The notes: a model not told the origin generated them from the sequence alone. Numbered from the stretch's first letter, positions 1 to 8,718 are shown. The stretch: 38,295 nt of DNA from Bacteroidia bacterium (GCA_026391475.1 JAPLED010000052.1:1-38295); one strand, 5' to 3'. Numbers and translations are program-made.

Positions 1-1
1 A

Positions 2-352
2 GAAGCTGGTGCTATTTTGGCTATACCGGCAATCGGGAATAGTGCAGTTGTAGTTGGAAGTGAAGATAAAAACCTTTATTGTTACAATGCTTCTGATGGA
101 AAGTTGATATGGAAATACAGAACCAATGGCCGCATAACAGGTTCTGCGGTAATAACATCCACAAAAGTTCTCTTTACGGGCATGGATGGAATTGTTTATA
201 TTCTCACTTTGGCTGATGGAAAAAAATTGTGGAGTTTTAATGCAGGGACACCTGTAAGCAGCTCTCCTGCTGTCACAAAAGAGAATTTTTATATCCTTAC
301 TGAAGATGGACGGTTGCTTTCATTCGCGGAAAAAACGGGTACGAAAAAATGA
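2..352 (+). CDS. PQQ-like beta-propeller repeat protein, C-terminal part (5' end outside window)
   Basis: The reading frame is open from base 2, so this is the 3' end of a longer gene; the first internal start-like codon (TTG at 17) has no reason to be the true start. The residues form PQQ/Trp-docking beta-propeller blades: repeated 'A.DGK..W.....G.....SPAV' modules, for example YCYNASDGKLIWKYRTNG, followed by a VYILTLADGKKLWSF module and a closing blade ending LLSFAEKTGTKK. Such propellers are extracytoplasmic scaffolds or, less often, quinoprotein dehydrogenase domains; no catalytic residues can be judged from this fragment. The stop overlaps the next start in an ATGA arrangement, so it is translationally coupled to the glycosyltransferase. 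A second PQQ-like protein lies at 5702-7060 on the other strand. Confidence 0.8.
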   Translation, partial: EAGAILAIPAIGNSAVVVGSEDKNLYCYNASDGKLIWKYRTNGRITGSAVITSTKVLFTGMDGIVYILTLADGKKLWSFNAGTPVSSSPAVTKENFYILTEDGRLLSFAEKTGTKK

Positions 353-1650
353 AAATTGTATATCTTATAACAGGTTCAGGAGGATCATTTTATTGTGGTA
401 ATTGTTACCGCGACATGATTTACCTGAGGGCAATCCGGAAGGTTCCCGGTATTACTGCTACTGCAATACCGTTATATCTTCCCCCGGACGAAACCAACAT
501 TGAAACCGGTCTTGACACTCATGTGTTTTTTGGTGCAATAACGATGTATCTGAGAGAAAAAGTTCCATTCTTCAGGAATATGCCCGTATTCTTGGATAAA
601 TTTTTTGACTCTGCTCCCATGCTGAAAATGGCGGCGCATAGAGCGGGAACAACACGTACAGAAGGGCTCGAAGATATGACATTGAGCATGATAAAAGGAG
701 AAAATGCCTTTCCTGAAAAAGAGCTGCAACGGCTTATAAAGTATCTGATAAAAGATGGGAAACCCGATATCATCCATCTGTCAAATGCTCTTATTATCGG
801 CTTGGCCCGTCAACTAAAAAAAAGACTGGATGTAAAAATTGTCTGCTCTCTTCTGAACGAGGATGACTGGATTGATGAGATGGTTGAGCCTTATCAGTCA
901 AAAGCATGGAAACTGATATCACAGGAGGCAGTTAATGTAGATACCTTCATTACGCCAAGCAAGTATTATAAAGAATTGTTTATATCGAAGACCGGAGTGT
1001 CCGGTGTTAACTTCCATATTATACCCCTGGCAATTGATGACGGGGATTCAAATATTATCCAAAAAAGAGATAATTACCCGGCTTTAGGATATTTCTGCAG
1101 GATCAACTCTCAGAATGGATTTGACAAACTGGTTGATGCATTTATTGAACTAAAAACAGGAAACTGTTTACCCGGACTAACCCTTCATGTATCAGGTGGA
1201 TATACAGGCGATGATAAATCATTCATTGCAGAACAGATAAAGAAAATAAAAACACATGGATTAAAAAGCTTTATCAGAATATATCCGGAATTTCAGGGTA
1301 ACAGTAAACAGGAATTTTTCAGCAATATCGATATAATGAGTGTTCCCGTCAGAAAGCATGATGGTTACGGCCTTTATATACTTGAAGCAAATGCGGCAGG
1401 TATTCCCGTTGTTCAACCTGCAACAGGCGCATTTTTGGAAATTATTGAAAAGACTATGGGAGGAATTACATATTCACCCGATACCGTTGCTGAATTATCA
1501 GCTAACCTGTTGAAATTATTTAAGGATAGTAACTTACGAGCACAGCTTGGGAAGAACGGCAGAGAAAAAGTAAATAAAGAACTTTCACTTGATAAAATGT
1601 CAGACGGTTTATCAGAAGTTTATAATTCAATTACAAAAATTGGCATTTGA
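349..1650 (+). CDS. GT4-type glycosyltransferase
   Basis: A 433-residue, two-domain (GT-B) glycosyltransferase. The C-terminal half carries the GT4 donor-site signature GYGLYILEANAAGIPVV (about residues 339-355), with the glutamate pair of the family's EX7E-like motif, and a preceding YFCRINSQNGFDKLVDAF segment typical of the Glycos_transf_1 domain start. The N-terminus reads ITGSGGSFYCGNCYRDM instead of the usual GG-[AM]-E loop; a Cys-Gly-Asn-Cys here is unusual, though I recall similar Cys-containing loops in some environmental GT4 proteins. No signal peptide or membrane segment, so it acts at the cytoplasmic face on a nucleotide-sugar donor; the acceptor is unknown. It overlaps the upstream PQQ-like gene by 4 bp and lies 24 bp before an ABC ATPase, suggesting one transcript. 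Confidence 0.85.
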   Translation: MKIVYLITGSGGSFYCGNCYRDMIYLRAIRKVPGITATAIPLYLPPDETNIETGLDTHVFFGAITMYLREKVPFFRNMPVFLDKFFDSAPMLKMAAHRAGTTRTEGLEDMTLSMIKGENAFPEKELQRLIKYLIKDGKPDIIHLSNALIIGLARQLKKRLDVKIVCSLLNEDDWIDEMVEPYQSKAWKLISQEAVNVDTFITPSKYYKELFISKTGVSGVNFHIIPLAIDDGDSNIIQKRDNYPALGYFCRINSQNGFDKLVDAFIELKTGNCLPGLTLHVSGGYTGDDKSFIAEQIKKIKTHGLKSFIRIYPEFQGNSKQEFFSNIDIMSVPVRKHDGYGLYILEANAAGIPVVQPATGAFLEIIEKTMGGITYSPDTVAELSANLLKLFKDSNLRAQLGKNGREKVNKELSLDKMSDGLSEVYNSITKIGI

Positions 1651-1674
1651 TGAAATTATATTCTCAGAAATAAT

Positions 1675-2394
1675 ATGCTATATATTAAAAATATTTCGAA
1701 ATCCTTCATTCAGAGAGGTTTAGTTCTTAATAATCTCTGTCTTGATGTGAGTGAAGGTGAGTCAATTGCAATCATGGGTCCATCAGGTTCAGGGAAAACA
1801 ACTCTGATGAATATTATCGGTCTGCTCGATAAACCGGATAACGGGGAGATCACTTTCAGGGGAGCCTCCATTGCAAACTTTAATGACGATGAGTCAGCAG
1901 TTTACAGAAACAGGAATATCGGCTTTGTTTTCCAGGATCATCTATTATTGCCGCATCTGACTGTATCGGAGAACATACTTCTTCCTTTGCTTGCTGCAAA
2001 ATACTCAAGCGATGAACTTGCTTTGAAAGAGCAGCATGTAACCGAACTTATGGAAAAGACCGGTATTTCTGATCTGGCAGATAAATATCCTTTCCGCATA
2101 TCAGGCGGAGAAGCACAGCGTGTTGCACTGGTCAGAGCTTTAGTTAATAATCCTTCAATACTGCTTGCCGATGAACCTACGGGTTCCCTGGATGCAAAGA
2201 ATGCTGATATTCTTGGAGAACTTCTCCTGGAGATGAATAGAGAATTTGACATAACCTTGATACTTGCCACACATTCGTCGGATCTGGCAAAAAAAATGAC
2301 CCGGATATTACAACTCGGTGAAGGAAAATTAATTGATTTAACCCATCCCCCATCAAGACGGGGGGATGAGTTCAGGAAGTGTATTTTAGAATAA
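1675..2394 (+). CDS. ABC transporter ATP-binding protein, LolD/YbbA/MacB type
   Basis: A 239-residue ATPase with all motifs of the MacB/LolD family: Walker A GPSGSGKTT (residues 35-43), Q-loop in FVFQDHLLLP, signature RISGGEAQRVALVRAL (about 141-156), Walker B ILLADEPTGSLD (about 162-173) and H-loop ILATHSS. These ATPases power FtsX-type permeases that extract lipoproteins, export peptides or drive envelope processes without classical substrate translocation. The partner is the adjacent permease, 38 bp downstream. The last about 16 residues (THPPSRRGDEFRKCILE) are encoded by a GC-rich hairpin (2344-2368) resembling the intergenic palindromes at 17.4 kb and 35.6 kb, so the native C-terminus may have been extended by a repeat insertion. 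Confidence 0.92.
   Translation: MLYIKNISKSFIQRGLVLNNLCLDVSEGESIAIMGPSGSGKTTLMNIIGLLDKPDNGEITFRGASIANFNDDESAVYRNRNIGFVFQDHLLLPHLTVSENILLPLLAAKYSSDELALKEQHVTELMEKTGISDLADKYPFRISGGEAQRVALVRALVNNPSILLADEPTGSLDAKNADILGELLLEMNREFDITLILATHSSDLAKKMTRILQLGEGKLIDLTHPPSRRGDEFRKCILE
2344..2368. repeat. GC-rich hairpin inside the 3' end of the ABC ATPase gene
   Basis: CATCCCCC and GGGGGATG form an 8-bp stem around a 9-base loop, preceded by TTAACC. The layout (AACCC, C-run, short loop, G-run, GAT) resembles the AACCCACCCC...GGAGGGGAT elements at 17386, 17459 and 35553, but the sequence is diverged. Unlike those it is translated, supplying the protein's C-terminal tail. Confidence 0.5.
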
Positions 2395-2432
2395 TTATTT
2401 TGAAAAACAATAAGTAGCAACTTATGTAAATT

Positions 2433-5400
2433 ATGGTACCAGGTATTCTTCAAATAGTAAGCCGGTCAATAAAATTTTACAAAAAGCCTGTTCTTTATCA
2501 GATCCTTATTATTGCATTATTGTCGGCAGTAATAACCGGATCACTTTTGACAGGCAGATCAGTGCGGACTAGTTTGAAAAAATCAGCTTCTGAACGTCTT
2601 GGAAACGCCGGTATTATGTTAAGTTCAGGAGTCCGTTATTTTGATGCATCACTTGCTGAAAGAATGAAGGACAGCGCCAAAATCAATTGTACCGGGATAC
2701 TTGAAATAAGTGGTTATAGTCAAAGCCTGGCGTCACAAAATGGCGCTTTCAATACTCATATCTATGCTGTAAATCCTGATTTTTTCACGTTTCAGGGAAA
2801 CGATTCAGTAAACATCAAACCAGGTGAAGTTGCTGTTAATAACAGACTTTCAAATTATCTTGGAGTGAAAACAGGTGACGAACTGATTATACGCTTTAAT
2901 GAGATCAGTAACATACCAGCAGATGCGCCTTTTGCCCCGGCTAAAGGAACAGTAAAGTCGGTTGTGATGAGAATCGGAACTATTCTGAAACCAAATAACA
3001 CCGGTAATTTCTCCCTGTCAATCAGCCAGATAATGCCAATGAATATTTTTATGAACCTTTCTGATCTTGAGGATATTAATGGCAAAGAGGCAAAAATAAA
3101 CAGGTTGCTTATTGAAAATAAAAATGAATTTTCGTCAATTGATATTTATAATAAACTGAAACATGTTTTAAAGCCATCTGATATCGGACTCAGCCTGAGG
3201 GTAGTAAATAAAACCGGAGAATGTGAACTGATATCAGACAGAGTTTTTATAGACGAAGTAATCATCAAAGAAATTCAAAATGTTCTTCCCACTTCTGCTC
3301 CGGTTATTACCTACCTTGGAAACAGATTCAAAGCAGGAAACAGATCGACACCATATTCATTTGTGTCAGCATTACCTTCTTCAATATACCCTGAAATTGC
3401 TCAGGGCGATGGTATAATAATTAACAGATGGCTGGCTGATGACCTGGTTGTCAACGAGGGAGACTCAATTGATATGTTTTGGTATTCACCTGATTCACTT
3501 AATAAACTTATTGAAAGCAGTAATAAATTTATTGTTAAGCGGATAGTGGATATGAAAGGTATATGGTCAGATTCGCTCCTGATGCCGGATTTTCCGGGTA
3601 TATCAGGAAGTGAATCCTGCTCAGACTGGGATGCCGGAGTACCTATTAAGATGAAGGATATTCGCCGTAAGGATGAGGATTACTGGAATAAATTCAGAGG
3701 TACTCCTAAGGCTTTTATCAATTATGAAAAGGGTAAAGAGTTGTGGGGAAATAATTTCGGGCCTGCAACAGCGCTTCGTTTTCCGGCAGCAATATCAAAA
3801 AAAGAGATTGAAGACAAGCTGATTGGGTCGCTTGACCCTGATAAAACAGGTTTCAGTGTCACTGATTTATTGGGCGCATCATTTAAAGCAGCAAATGAGA
3901 GTGTCGATTTCAGCACGCTTTTCTTAAGCCTTGGTTTTTTCCTGATATTAGCTTCAGTAGTTTTATTATCCCTTGCCGTTACATCATATTTTGATTCTAA
4001 AAGGAGTCAGATAAATACACTTTTTGCACTGGGTTTTAAAAACAGATGGATTAAACAACTATTAGTTCTCGAATCAGGATTAATAGCTTTAATCGGGTGT
4101 CTTATCGGTGCATTTGCCGGTTATTTAGTTAATATACTCATCACCAAAGCATTGAATTCTGTCTGGGGAGGCGCTGTGCAAACCAATACACTTGAAGCCT
4201 TCTTCAATTTAATACCAATGTTGACAGGATTCGCCGTAACATTCCTTATCACAATGGTTTTTATGATCTTAAGAGTAAAACGTTACCTGAAGACACTGAA
4301 TAGAAAGGAAAAGAAGATTCATGTAAGTCATTCACCCAGTAGAAACTTTATATTTTTATTGATTTCGTTTTTTATTGCAGTTGCATTATTTGTATGTTCT
4401 GTTTTTTTTAAAGATCAGGAACTCTCTCTCTGTTTTGGTGCCGGAACGGTTCTGTTAATAACCCTGATTCTATTCTGCAGGCAGTTTTTTATTGGCCGGA
4501 TAGTTTATCATCCTGATAACAGGAAAACAAGAAAAGGTTTATCGCGCCTTTACTACTCTTTTTACCCTTCACATGCTGTCACTCCTATCCTGTTCATAGC
4601 TGCAGGCATTTTTGCAGTTTTCATCACCGGTGCAAACAGGATGAATTTTAACGGGGAACATTTAAAGCGATCCGGCGGAACCGGCGGATATTTGCTTTGG
4701 TGCGAAAACACTATTCCTGTCAAAGAGGATATGAATTCAATATCAGGAAGGAAGACATTAGGTCTTGACAACGAGCAGCTTATGGAGATGAGTTTTGTCC
4801 AGGTGAAAAGGTCATCTGGCGATGATGCCAGTTGTCTTAACCTTAACCATGTATCAGCTCCTCCTCTTCTTGGAATTGATCCTGCTGATTTTATTTCCAA
4901 AGGATCATTCTCCTTTTCTAAATCAATGCCACAAAAGAATGTTAAAAATCCATGGAAGTATTTAAATGTAACTTCAGAAAGTAATACAATCTATGGTATT
5001 GCAGATCAAACTGTTCTTCAGTGGGGGTTGAAGATCAAACCCGGTGATACCTTAATCCTCAGAGCTGAGAATGGACAACCTTTGAATATTATTATTGCTG
5101 CCGGATTAAAATCATCTGTTTTTCAGGGTTATGTGCTGATTGGAATGGATAATTTCATGAAGTATTATCCTTCTGTTTCCGGGAGTTCCGTTTTACTTGT
5201 TGATGGTGATCCCGGACTGACTGGTTTCTACAAAAGTACTTTGAATGAAAGACTTGAGAACTACGATATTAATATTGAACTAACATCTGCACGTCTGGCA
5301 TCCTTTTATGAAGTTACAAATACTTATCTGTCTGTATTTGGGGTATTTGGTGCTTTAGGTATGATAACCGGAATAGCAGGACTTGGATTTGTTCTTTTAA

Positions 5401-5699
5401 GGAACTATAACTACCGAAAAAAAGAATTTGCACTCATGCTGGCAACCGGATTTACAGTGAAAAGAATCAGGAGAATTATTTTATCAGAACAGATGCTGAT
5501 ATTATTTGCAGGAGTTACTTCAGGTGTTATCTCAGCCGTGGTTTCTACACTGCCATCATTAATGAACAGTGCTGACATACCATGGCTATTTCTGGGAATG
5601 ATGGTATCAGCAATAATAATAACAGGTTTAGCTACTCTGGTTATTTCTGTCAGGTCAGTCACAAACGAATCGTTGACTGCGAGTCTGAAAAAAGAATAA
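2433..5699 (+). CDS. ABC transporter permease with two FtsX domains (YbbP-like, 10 TM)
   Basis: A 1088-residue membrane protein. Hydrophobic segments fall at about residues 22-41, then a large periplasmic domain, then 494-518, 541-568 and 592-614 (first FtsX domain), 640-660, 668-688 and 714-734, a second large extracytoplasmic domain, and 968-990, 1019-1043 and 1051-1073 (second FtsX domain). This 1+3+3+3 arrangement is the 10-TM topology of E. coli YbbP rather than the 4-TM MacB/LolC fold; the soluble domains are larger than in the roughly 800-residue YbbP. With the upstream ATPase it should form a two-protein ABC assembly of unknown cargo. Its stop lies only 2 bp from the stop of the convergent PQQ-like gene, so there is no separate terminator space. 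Confidence 0.9.
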   Translation: MVPGILQIVSRSIKFYKKPVLYQILIIALLSAVITGSLLTGRSVRTSLKKSASERLGNAGIMLSSGVRYFDASLAERMKDSAKINCTGILEISGYSQSLASQNGAFNTHIYAVNPDFFTFQGNDSVNIKPGEVAVNNRLSNYLGVKTGDELIIRFNEISNIPADAPFAPAKGTVKSVVMRIGTILKPNNTGNFSLSISQIMPMNIFMNLSDLEDINGKEAKINRLLIENKNEFSSIDIYNKLKHVLKPSDIGLSLRVVNKTGECELISDRVFIDEVIIKEIQNVLPTSAPVITYLGNRFKAGNRSTPYSFVSALPSSIYPEIAQGDGIIINRWLADDLVVNEGDSIDMFWYSPDSLNKLIESSNKFIVKRIVDMKGIWSDSLLMPDFPGISGSESCSDWDAGVPIKMKDIRRKDEDYWNKFRGTPKAFINYEKGKELWGNNFGPATALRFPAAISKKEIEDKLIGSLDPDKTGFSVTDLLGASFKAANESVDFSTLFLSLGFFLILASVVLLSLAVTSYFDSKRSQINTLFALGFKNRWIKQLLVLESGLIALIGCLIGAFAGYLVNILITKALNSVWGGAVQTNTLEAFFNLIPMLTGFAVTFLITMVFMILRVKRYLKTLNRKEKKIHVSHSPSRNFIFLLISFFIAVALFVCSVFFKDQELSLCFGAGTVLLITLILFCRQFFIGRIVYHPDNRKTRKGLSRLYYSFYPSHAVTPILFIAAGIFAVFITGANRMNFNGEHLKRSGGTGGYLLWCENTIPVKEDMNSISGRKTLGLDNEQLMEMSFVQVKRSSGDDASCLNLNHVSAPPLLGIDPADFISKGSFSFSKSMPQKNVKNPWKYLNVTSESNTIYGIADQTVLQWGLKIKPGDTLILRAENGQPLNIIIAAGLKSSVFQGYVLIGMDNFMKYYPSVSGSSVLLVDGDPGLTGFYKSTLNERLENYDINIELTSARLASFYEVTNTYLSVFGVFGALGMITGIAGLGFVLLRNYNYRKKEFALMLATGFTVKRIRRIILSEQMLILFAGVTSGVISAVVSTLPSLMNSADIPWLFLGMMVSAIIITGLATLVISVRSVTNESLTASLKKE

Positions 5700-5701
5700 G
5701 A

Positions 5702-7060
5702 TTATTTTTTCCCTGCAGCAATAAGATATTTCTGAGTTCTGAAAATGATCATGCCATCAGTAATTGCAGGAGCTGTCATACAGATATCATTCAAGGGGAT
5801 TTCAGCAAGAAGTTTAAAACTATCTCCATCCTGAATAATATACACAGTTCCCTCTTCATCAACAATATAAATTTTACCATCCGATGCTACCGGAGAAGCA
5901 ATGAAGCTTTTAGAATTCCCAAGCTTGGCATTATAAATCTCTTTACCGGTAAGGGGATCGAGACAAATAAAAGCTCCGTTCCAATTGACATTATAAAGAT
6001 GATTTTTATAAAGAAGCAGTGAATGCATGTATGATCCTCCGCGAGGCAGACTCCATTTTATATATTCATTTGATGTTTCATTGTCTTTCAGGCTTATATC
6101 ACCAACCGCATTAGTTTTTACGGCAATTATGGGAGAACTACGTCCATGTGCACTGTTAAAATAGATCATGTCATTTCCAACAACAGGAGTTGGAATCTGA
6201 ATATCTCCTCCACCCGACATCTTCCATATCTCCTTTCCTGTTTCGAAATCATACCCGCCACGATGCTTGTAACCGTTTAGTGCAACATAGGTTTTACCTG
6301 CATTTATATAAATATTCGGGGTGCACCATCCGGGGTATTCATCCCTCTGGGTTTTCCATAACTCTTTTCCTGTTTTAACATCATATGCTGCAACAAAAGA
6401 GTTTTCCAGTACATCACACTGGATAATGAGTACCCCATTGTAAATGATCGGGGAACTGGCAAATTCCCATTCCGCTGTTTTTACCATAAAGAACACTGAC
6501 TTCAGTAGTCCAAAGCTTTTTTTCCATAACAGATTGCCACTCATATCATAACAAAAGAGTCCTTCTGAACCGAAAAAAGCAACAACATATTTGCCATCAG
6601 TGGCAACAGATGTGTTGGCGTGAGTTGATTTCGGGTGACGTTTCATCTTCGGAATTCCCTTATAAGATGTCCTGTCCCAAATCATTTTACCTGTGTTTTT
6701 GTCAATGCAATATACTTTCCATTCATGAACCGATGAGTCTTTAACCGGGGAGATATCACCATAGATGCCTGGTTTAAATCCACTATTATCAGCCTGACTG
6801 ATAGCAGTTGTGATAAACAACTTGTTGTCCCATATGACAGGACTGGAGAGGCCAAGCCCTGGTATTTCAATCTTCCATCTGATGTTAATCATCTTATTCA
6901 GGTCAAATGATTGCGGTAGATTTGCATTATCGAGAACACCTGATGCCATAAAGCCGCGGAACCCAGGCCATTGCCGCTCAGGTCTTGTCTGCGCGCTGAT
7001 AGTCAGCGATAAAAAACATAAAACAATAAGGATTGTTAATACCAGGTGTTTAAATTTCAT
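5702..7060 (-). CDS. Secreted PQQ-like beta-propeller protein
   Basis: The likely start is ATG at 7060 (MKFKHLVLTILIVLCFL), which gives a clean signal peptide ending near SAQ; an upstream in-frame GTG at 7093 would bury the signal behind 11 residues. The mature part, about 430 residues, is a PQQ/Trp-docking propeller with repeated blades such as SSPVIWDNKLFI, CIDKNTGKMIWD, AAYDVKTGKELWKTQR, YDFETGKEIWKMSGGG and CLDPLTGKEIYNAKL. Proteins starting WPGFRG...SG are common in Planctomycetes and Bacteroidota, usually of unknown function. I see no cytochrome c CxxCH motif, so a dehydrogenase role is not supported. It follows the VCBS gene on the same strand, with 29 bp between that gene's stop and the ATG. 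Together they look like an extracytoplasmic repeat-protein pair. Confidence 0.88.
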   Translation of the reverse strand: MKFKHLVLTILIVLCFLSLTISAQTRPERQWPGFRGFMASGVLDNANLPQSFDLNKMINIRWKIEIPGLGLSSPVIWDNKLFITTAISQADNSGFKPGIYGDISPVKDSSVHEWKVYCIDKNTGKMIWDRTSYKGIPKMKRHPKSTHANTSVATDGKYVVAFFGSEGLFCYDMSGNLLWKKSFGLLKSVFFMVKTAEWEFASSPIIYNGVLIIQCDVLENSFVAAYDVKTGKELWKTQRDEYPGWCTPNIYINAGKTYVALNGYKHRGGYDFETGKEIWKMSGGGDIQIPTPVVGNDMIYFNSAHGRSSPIIAVKTNAVGDISLKDNETSNEYIKWSLPRGGSYMHSLLLYKNHLYNVNWNGAFICLDPLTGKEIYNAKLGNSKSFIASPVASDGKIYIVDEEGTVYIIQDGDSFKLLAEIPLNDICMTAPAITDGMIIFRTQKYLIAAGKK

Positions 7061-7089
7061 ATACCTATAAGATTTATTAAATATCAAAT

Positions 7090-7293
7090 TCACTTTTTAA
7101 CTGCCAGTTTTCCGTTATTGATCCATAAAGTTATCCTGCTCATCCGGTCGTAAGGCGGATATGTATGCATACCTCCGGTAACCATATCCATTATTCCATC
7201 ATTATTGAAGTCACCTAATTCAAGAGTAAGCAGATGAGTCGGATCCCTGGCTATATCATGCCGGATAAACTGCATATTCCCTGTGTTTTCCAA
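7090..7293 (-). pseudogene. C-terminal fragment of the frameshifted VCBS/FG-GAP repeat protein
   Basis: This is the downstream part of the gene whose first part is 7341-8165. The nominal start is a TTG, but the frame is open upstream through about position 7359 and continues the protein: SGISAFNLWDRSESQSFIWLENTG, then a calcium-site type repeat DFNNDGIMDMVTGG and the end WINNGKLAVKK. It contains one VCBS module (DxNxDGxxD) matching those in the first part, so it is a continuation, not a separate gene. Restoring the frame needs a -1 shift, or equivalently one extra GTCA unit, in the AGTCAGTCAGG tract around 7345-7357. Confidence 0.75.
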
Positions 7294-7340
7294 CCATATA
7301 AAACTCTGAGATTCTGATCTGTCCCATAAATTAAAAGCAC

Positions 7341-8165
7341 TTATTCCTGACTGACTAGCGAAATAATATCAAGATCACCATCCTTGTCAATATCAACTAT
7401 TTCAACATTAATAGGTCCTGAAAGATTTTGCAAAATATGGCTTTGGAATTTCCAGTTTCCCAGATTCTCAATCCACCGGGTTTCTCCATCATCGTAACCA
7501 AATTGTGCAACTGCAAGATCCATATCCCCGTCATTATCCAGATCACCTGCCCTCATATCTGAAACACGTGCAATCTTCTCAACAATGACCCGTTTTGTGA
7601 AGTTATTTTTGCCATCATTTTCAAGAACGACCACTGAACCAATTTTATCATTATTCGGAAAAAGCATACCAAGGACCGCTACCAACAGATCCTTATCTCC
7701 GTCTTTATCAAAATCGAAGACCTGAACATGGGCCGGGGCAATCAGACCATCAGCAAGAACCGTTTCTGTGTAAACACCGGCAGGATACTGTCTTATCCAG
7801 TTAACTGAGTTGCTCTTACAATCACAAACGATAATATCCAACAAACCATCGCCATCAAGATCATTTGCCTGAACATGCGAAATAAGAGGAGGTTCCGTAA
7901 ATGTCTGCCCGACAGGCATCGGATTGAGAAAATCTATTTTTTCTCCAGCCGAATAACCCTTTATTTCTCCTGATACGTTATCCTTCGCACCAGATTTATT
8001 CACGATTCGTTTAATCACCTCACTCCTGCTCATCCCTTTTTGTTTAGCCTGGTAACCTATCAACAAGAAGGGAATGCCAATTATAATAAATAAAACAATT
8101 GCAACAAGGATAAGATTTATTATGCCTTTCTTTTGTTTGACGGGAGAGCTATTATCTTTTGGCAT
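7341..8165 (-). CDS. VCBS/FG-GAP repeat protein, N-terminal part (frameshifted)
   Basis: 274 residues starting MPKDNSSPVKQKK, then one hydrophobic anchor (about residues 15-37, IINLILVAIVLFIIIGIPF), then tandem VCBS/FG-GAP modules with calcium-binding loops: DLDGDGLLDI, DFDKDGDKDL, DLDNDGDMDL and DIDKDGDLDI. It is anchored with the propeller outside the cytoplasm, probably as an adhesion or scaffold protein; no enzyme motif is visible. The reading frame stops after SLVSQE just past the fourth loop, while the next frame continues with another module to 7090. Full length would be about 358 residues. It is divergent from the membrane ferredoxin at 8329 and upstream of the PQQ-like gene on the same strand, so these may share a promoter in 8166-8328. 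Confidence 0.8.
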   Translation of the reverse strand: MPKDNSSPVKQKKGIINLILVAIVLFIIIGIPFLLIGYQAKQKGMSRSEVIKRIVNKSGAKDNVSGEIKGYSAGEKIDFLNPMPVGQTFTEPPLISHVQANDLDGDGLLDIIVCDCKSNSVNWIRQYPAGVYTETVLADGLIAPAHVQVFDFDKDGDKDLLVAVLGMLFPNNDKIGSVVVLENDGKNNFTKRVIVEKIARVSDMRAGDLDNDGDMDLAVAQFGYDDGETRWIENLGNWKFQSHILQNLSGPINVEIVDIDKDGDLDIISLVSQE

Positions 8166-8256
8166 GAGCAGTTGATTATATTTAAATATTGATTAAATAG
8201 TTATTGTAAAATTAACCTATATGTGTTTTTTGAAGTGTTTTTTTGAAATATAATAA

Positions 8257-8269
8257 TTATCATTGATAA
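8257..8269. promoter_or_regulatory. Small palindrome in the divergent intergenic region (possible operator)
   Basis: TTATCA-T-TGATAA is a perfect 6-bp inverted repeat with a single central base, located 60 bp upstream of the membrane ferredoxin start and about 90 bp from the VCBS start. TGAT/ATCA half-sites recall FNR/CRP-type operators, which would fit a ferredoxin gene, but the spacing is not the FNR consensus. The rest of 8166-8328 is AT-rich with no other clear element. Confidence 0.2.
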
Positions 8270-8328
8270 CAAAAGAAACCTTTTTTTTGGTATTATTCAA
8301 AGCAGATTAAGAAAAATATTTTTATAAG

Positions 8329-8718
8329 ATGAAAGTATTTAGAAAACAGGCTATTAATCCTGAGAGTGAAAAACCCGGTTATAAAGATATTTTAAAAGAG
8401 TCTGGTTTTTTAAGAAGAATTATTGTATCCAGATGGCCACAGGCTTTCCTTACAATTATCACAATGGTGATGATTTATATTGTGATTCTCACCTCTGTAT
8501 TTGGGACTAAAGTATCAGGGAGGAATCTTGGAGTTCTTATGATGTGGGCTATATGGTTATTTGTATTGGTTGCTTTGATTACTCCGTTTCTTGGCAGATT
8601 CTGGTGTACTATCTGTCCTCTGCCATTCTTTGGAGATTTGATACAGAGAAACTCCTTCTTTAATCCACTTAAAGGCAAAACAAAAAAATATAATAACAAG
8701 TTTTCGGGATTTTTCTAA
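8329..8718 (+). CDS. Membrane 4Fe-4S protein (NapH/NosR/CcoG-like), N-terminal part (frameshifted)
   Basis: 129 residues: a cytoplasmic start (MKVFRKQAINPESEK), a transmembrane segment FLTIITMVMIYIVILTSVF, a second LMMWAIWLFVLVALITPFL, then FWCTICPLPFFGDLI, a CxxCP motif characteristic of the NapH/NosR/CcoG group of polytopic ferredoxins. The frame ends at GFF-stop (8716-8718) just where the next frame continues with LKWPVWLNKNWFRLIVFLLL. Full-length protein (8329-9767) would be about 480 residues. The shift occurs in GGATTTTTCTAAAA: one extra T would restore the frame, and A-TTT-TTC is also a plausible -1 slip site for tRNA-Phe. These proteins pass electrons across or near the membrane to periplasmic reductases. 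Confidence 0.75.
   Translation: MKVFRKQAINPESEKPGYKDILKESGFLRRIIVSRWPQAFLTIITMVMIYIVILTSVFGTKVSGRNLGVLMMWAIWLFVLVALITPFLGRFWCTICPLPFFGDLIQRNSFFNPLKGKTKKYNNKFSGFF

Noticed and set aside
5697-5704. Possible overlapping regulatory signal where the permease and PQQ-like stops meet (2-bp gap)
   Set aside because: The convergent stops are simply close; no hairpin or other structure is visible there.
5582-6022. 146-residue plus-strand reading frame spanning the permease end and the PQQ-like gene
   Set aside because: It overlaps two well-supported genes, one on each strand, and has no recognisable motif.
7061-7093. GTG start at 7093 for the PQQ-like protein
   Set aside because: It would place 11 extra residues before an otherwise ideal signal peptide beginning at ATG 7060.
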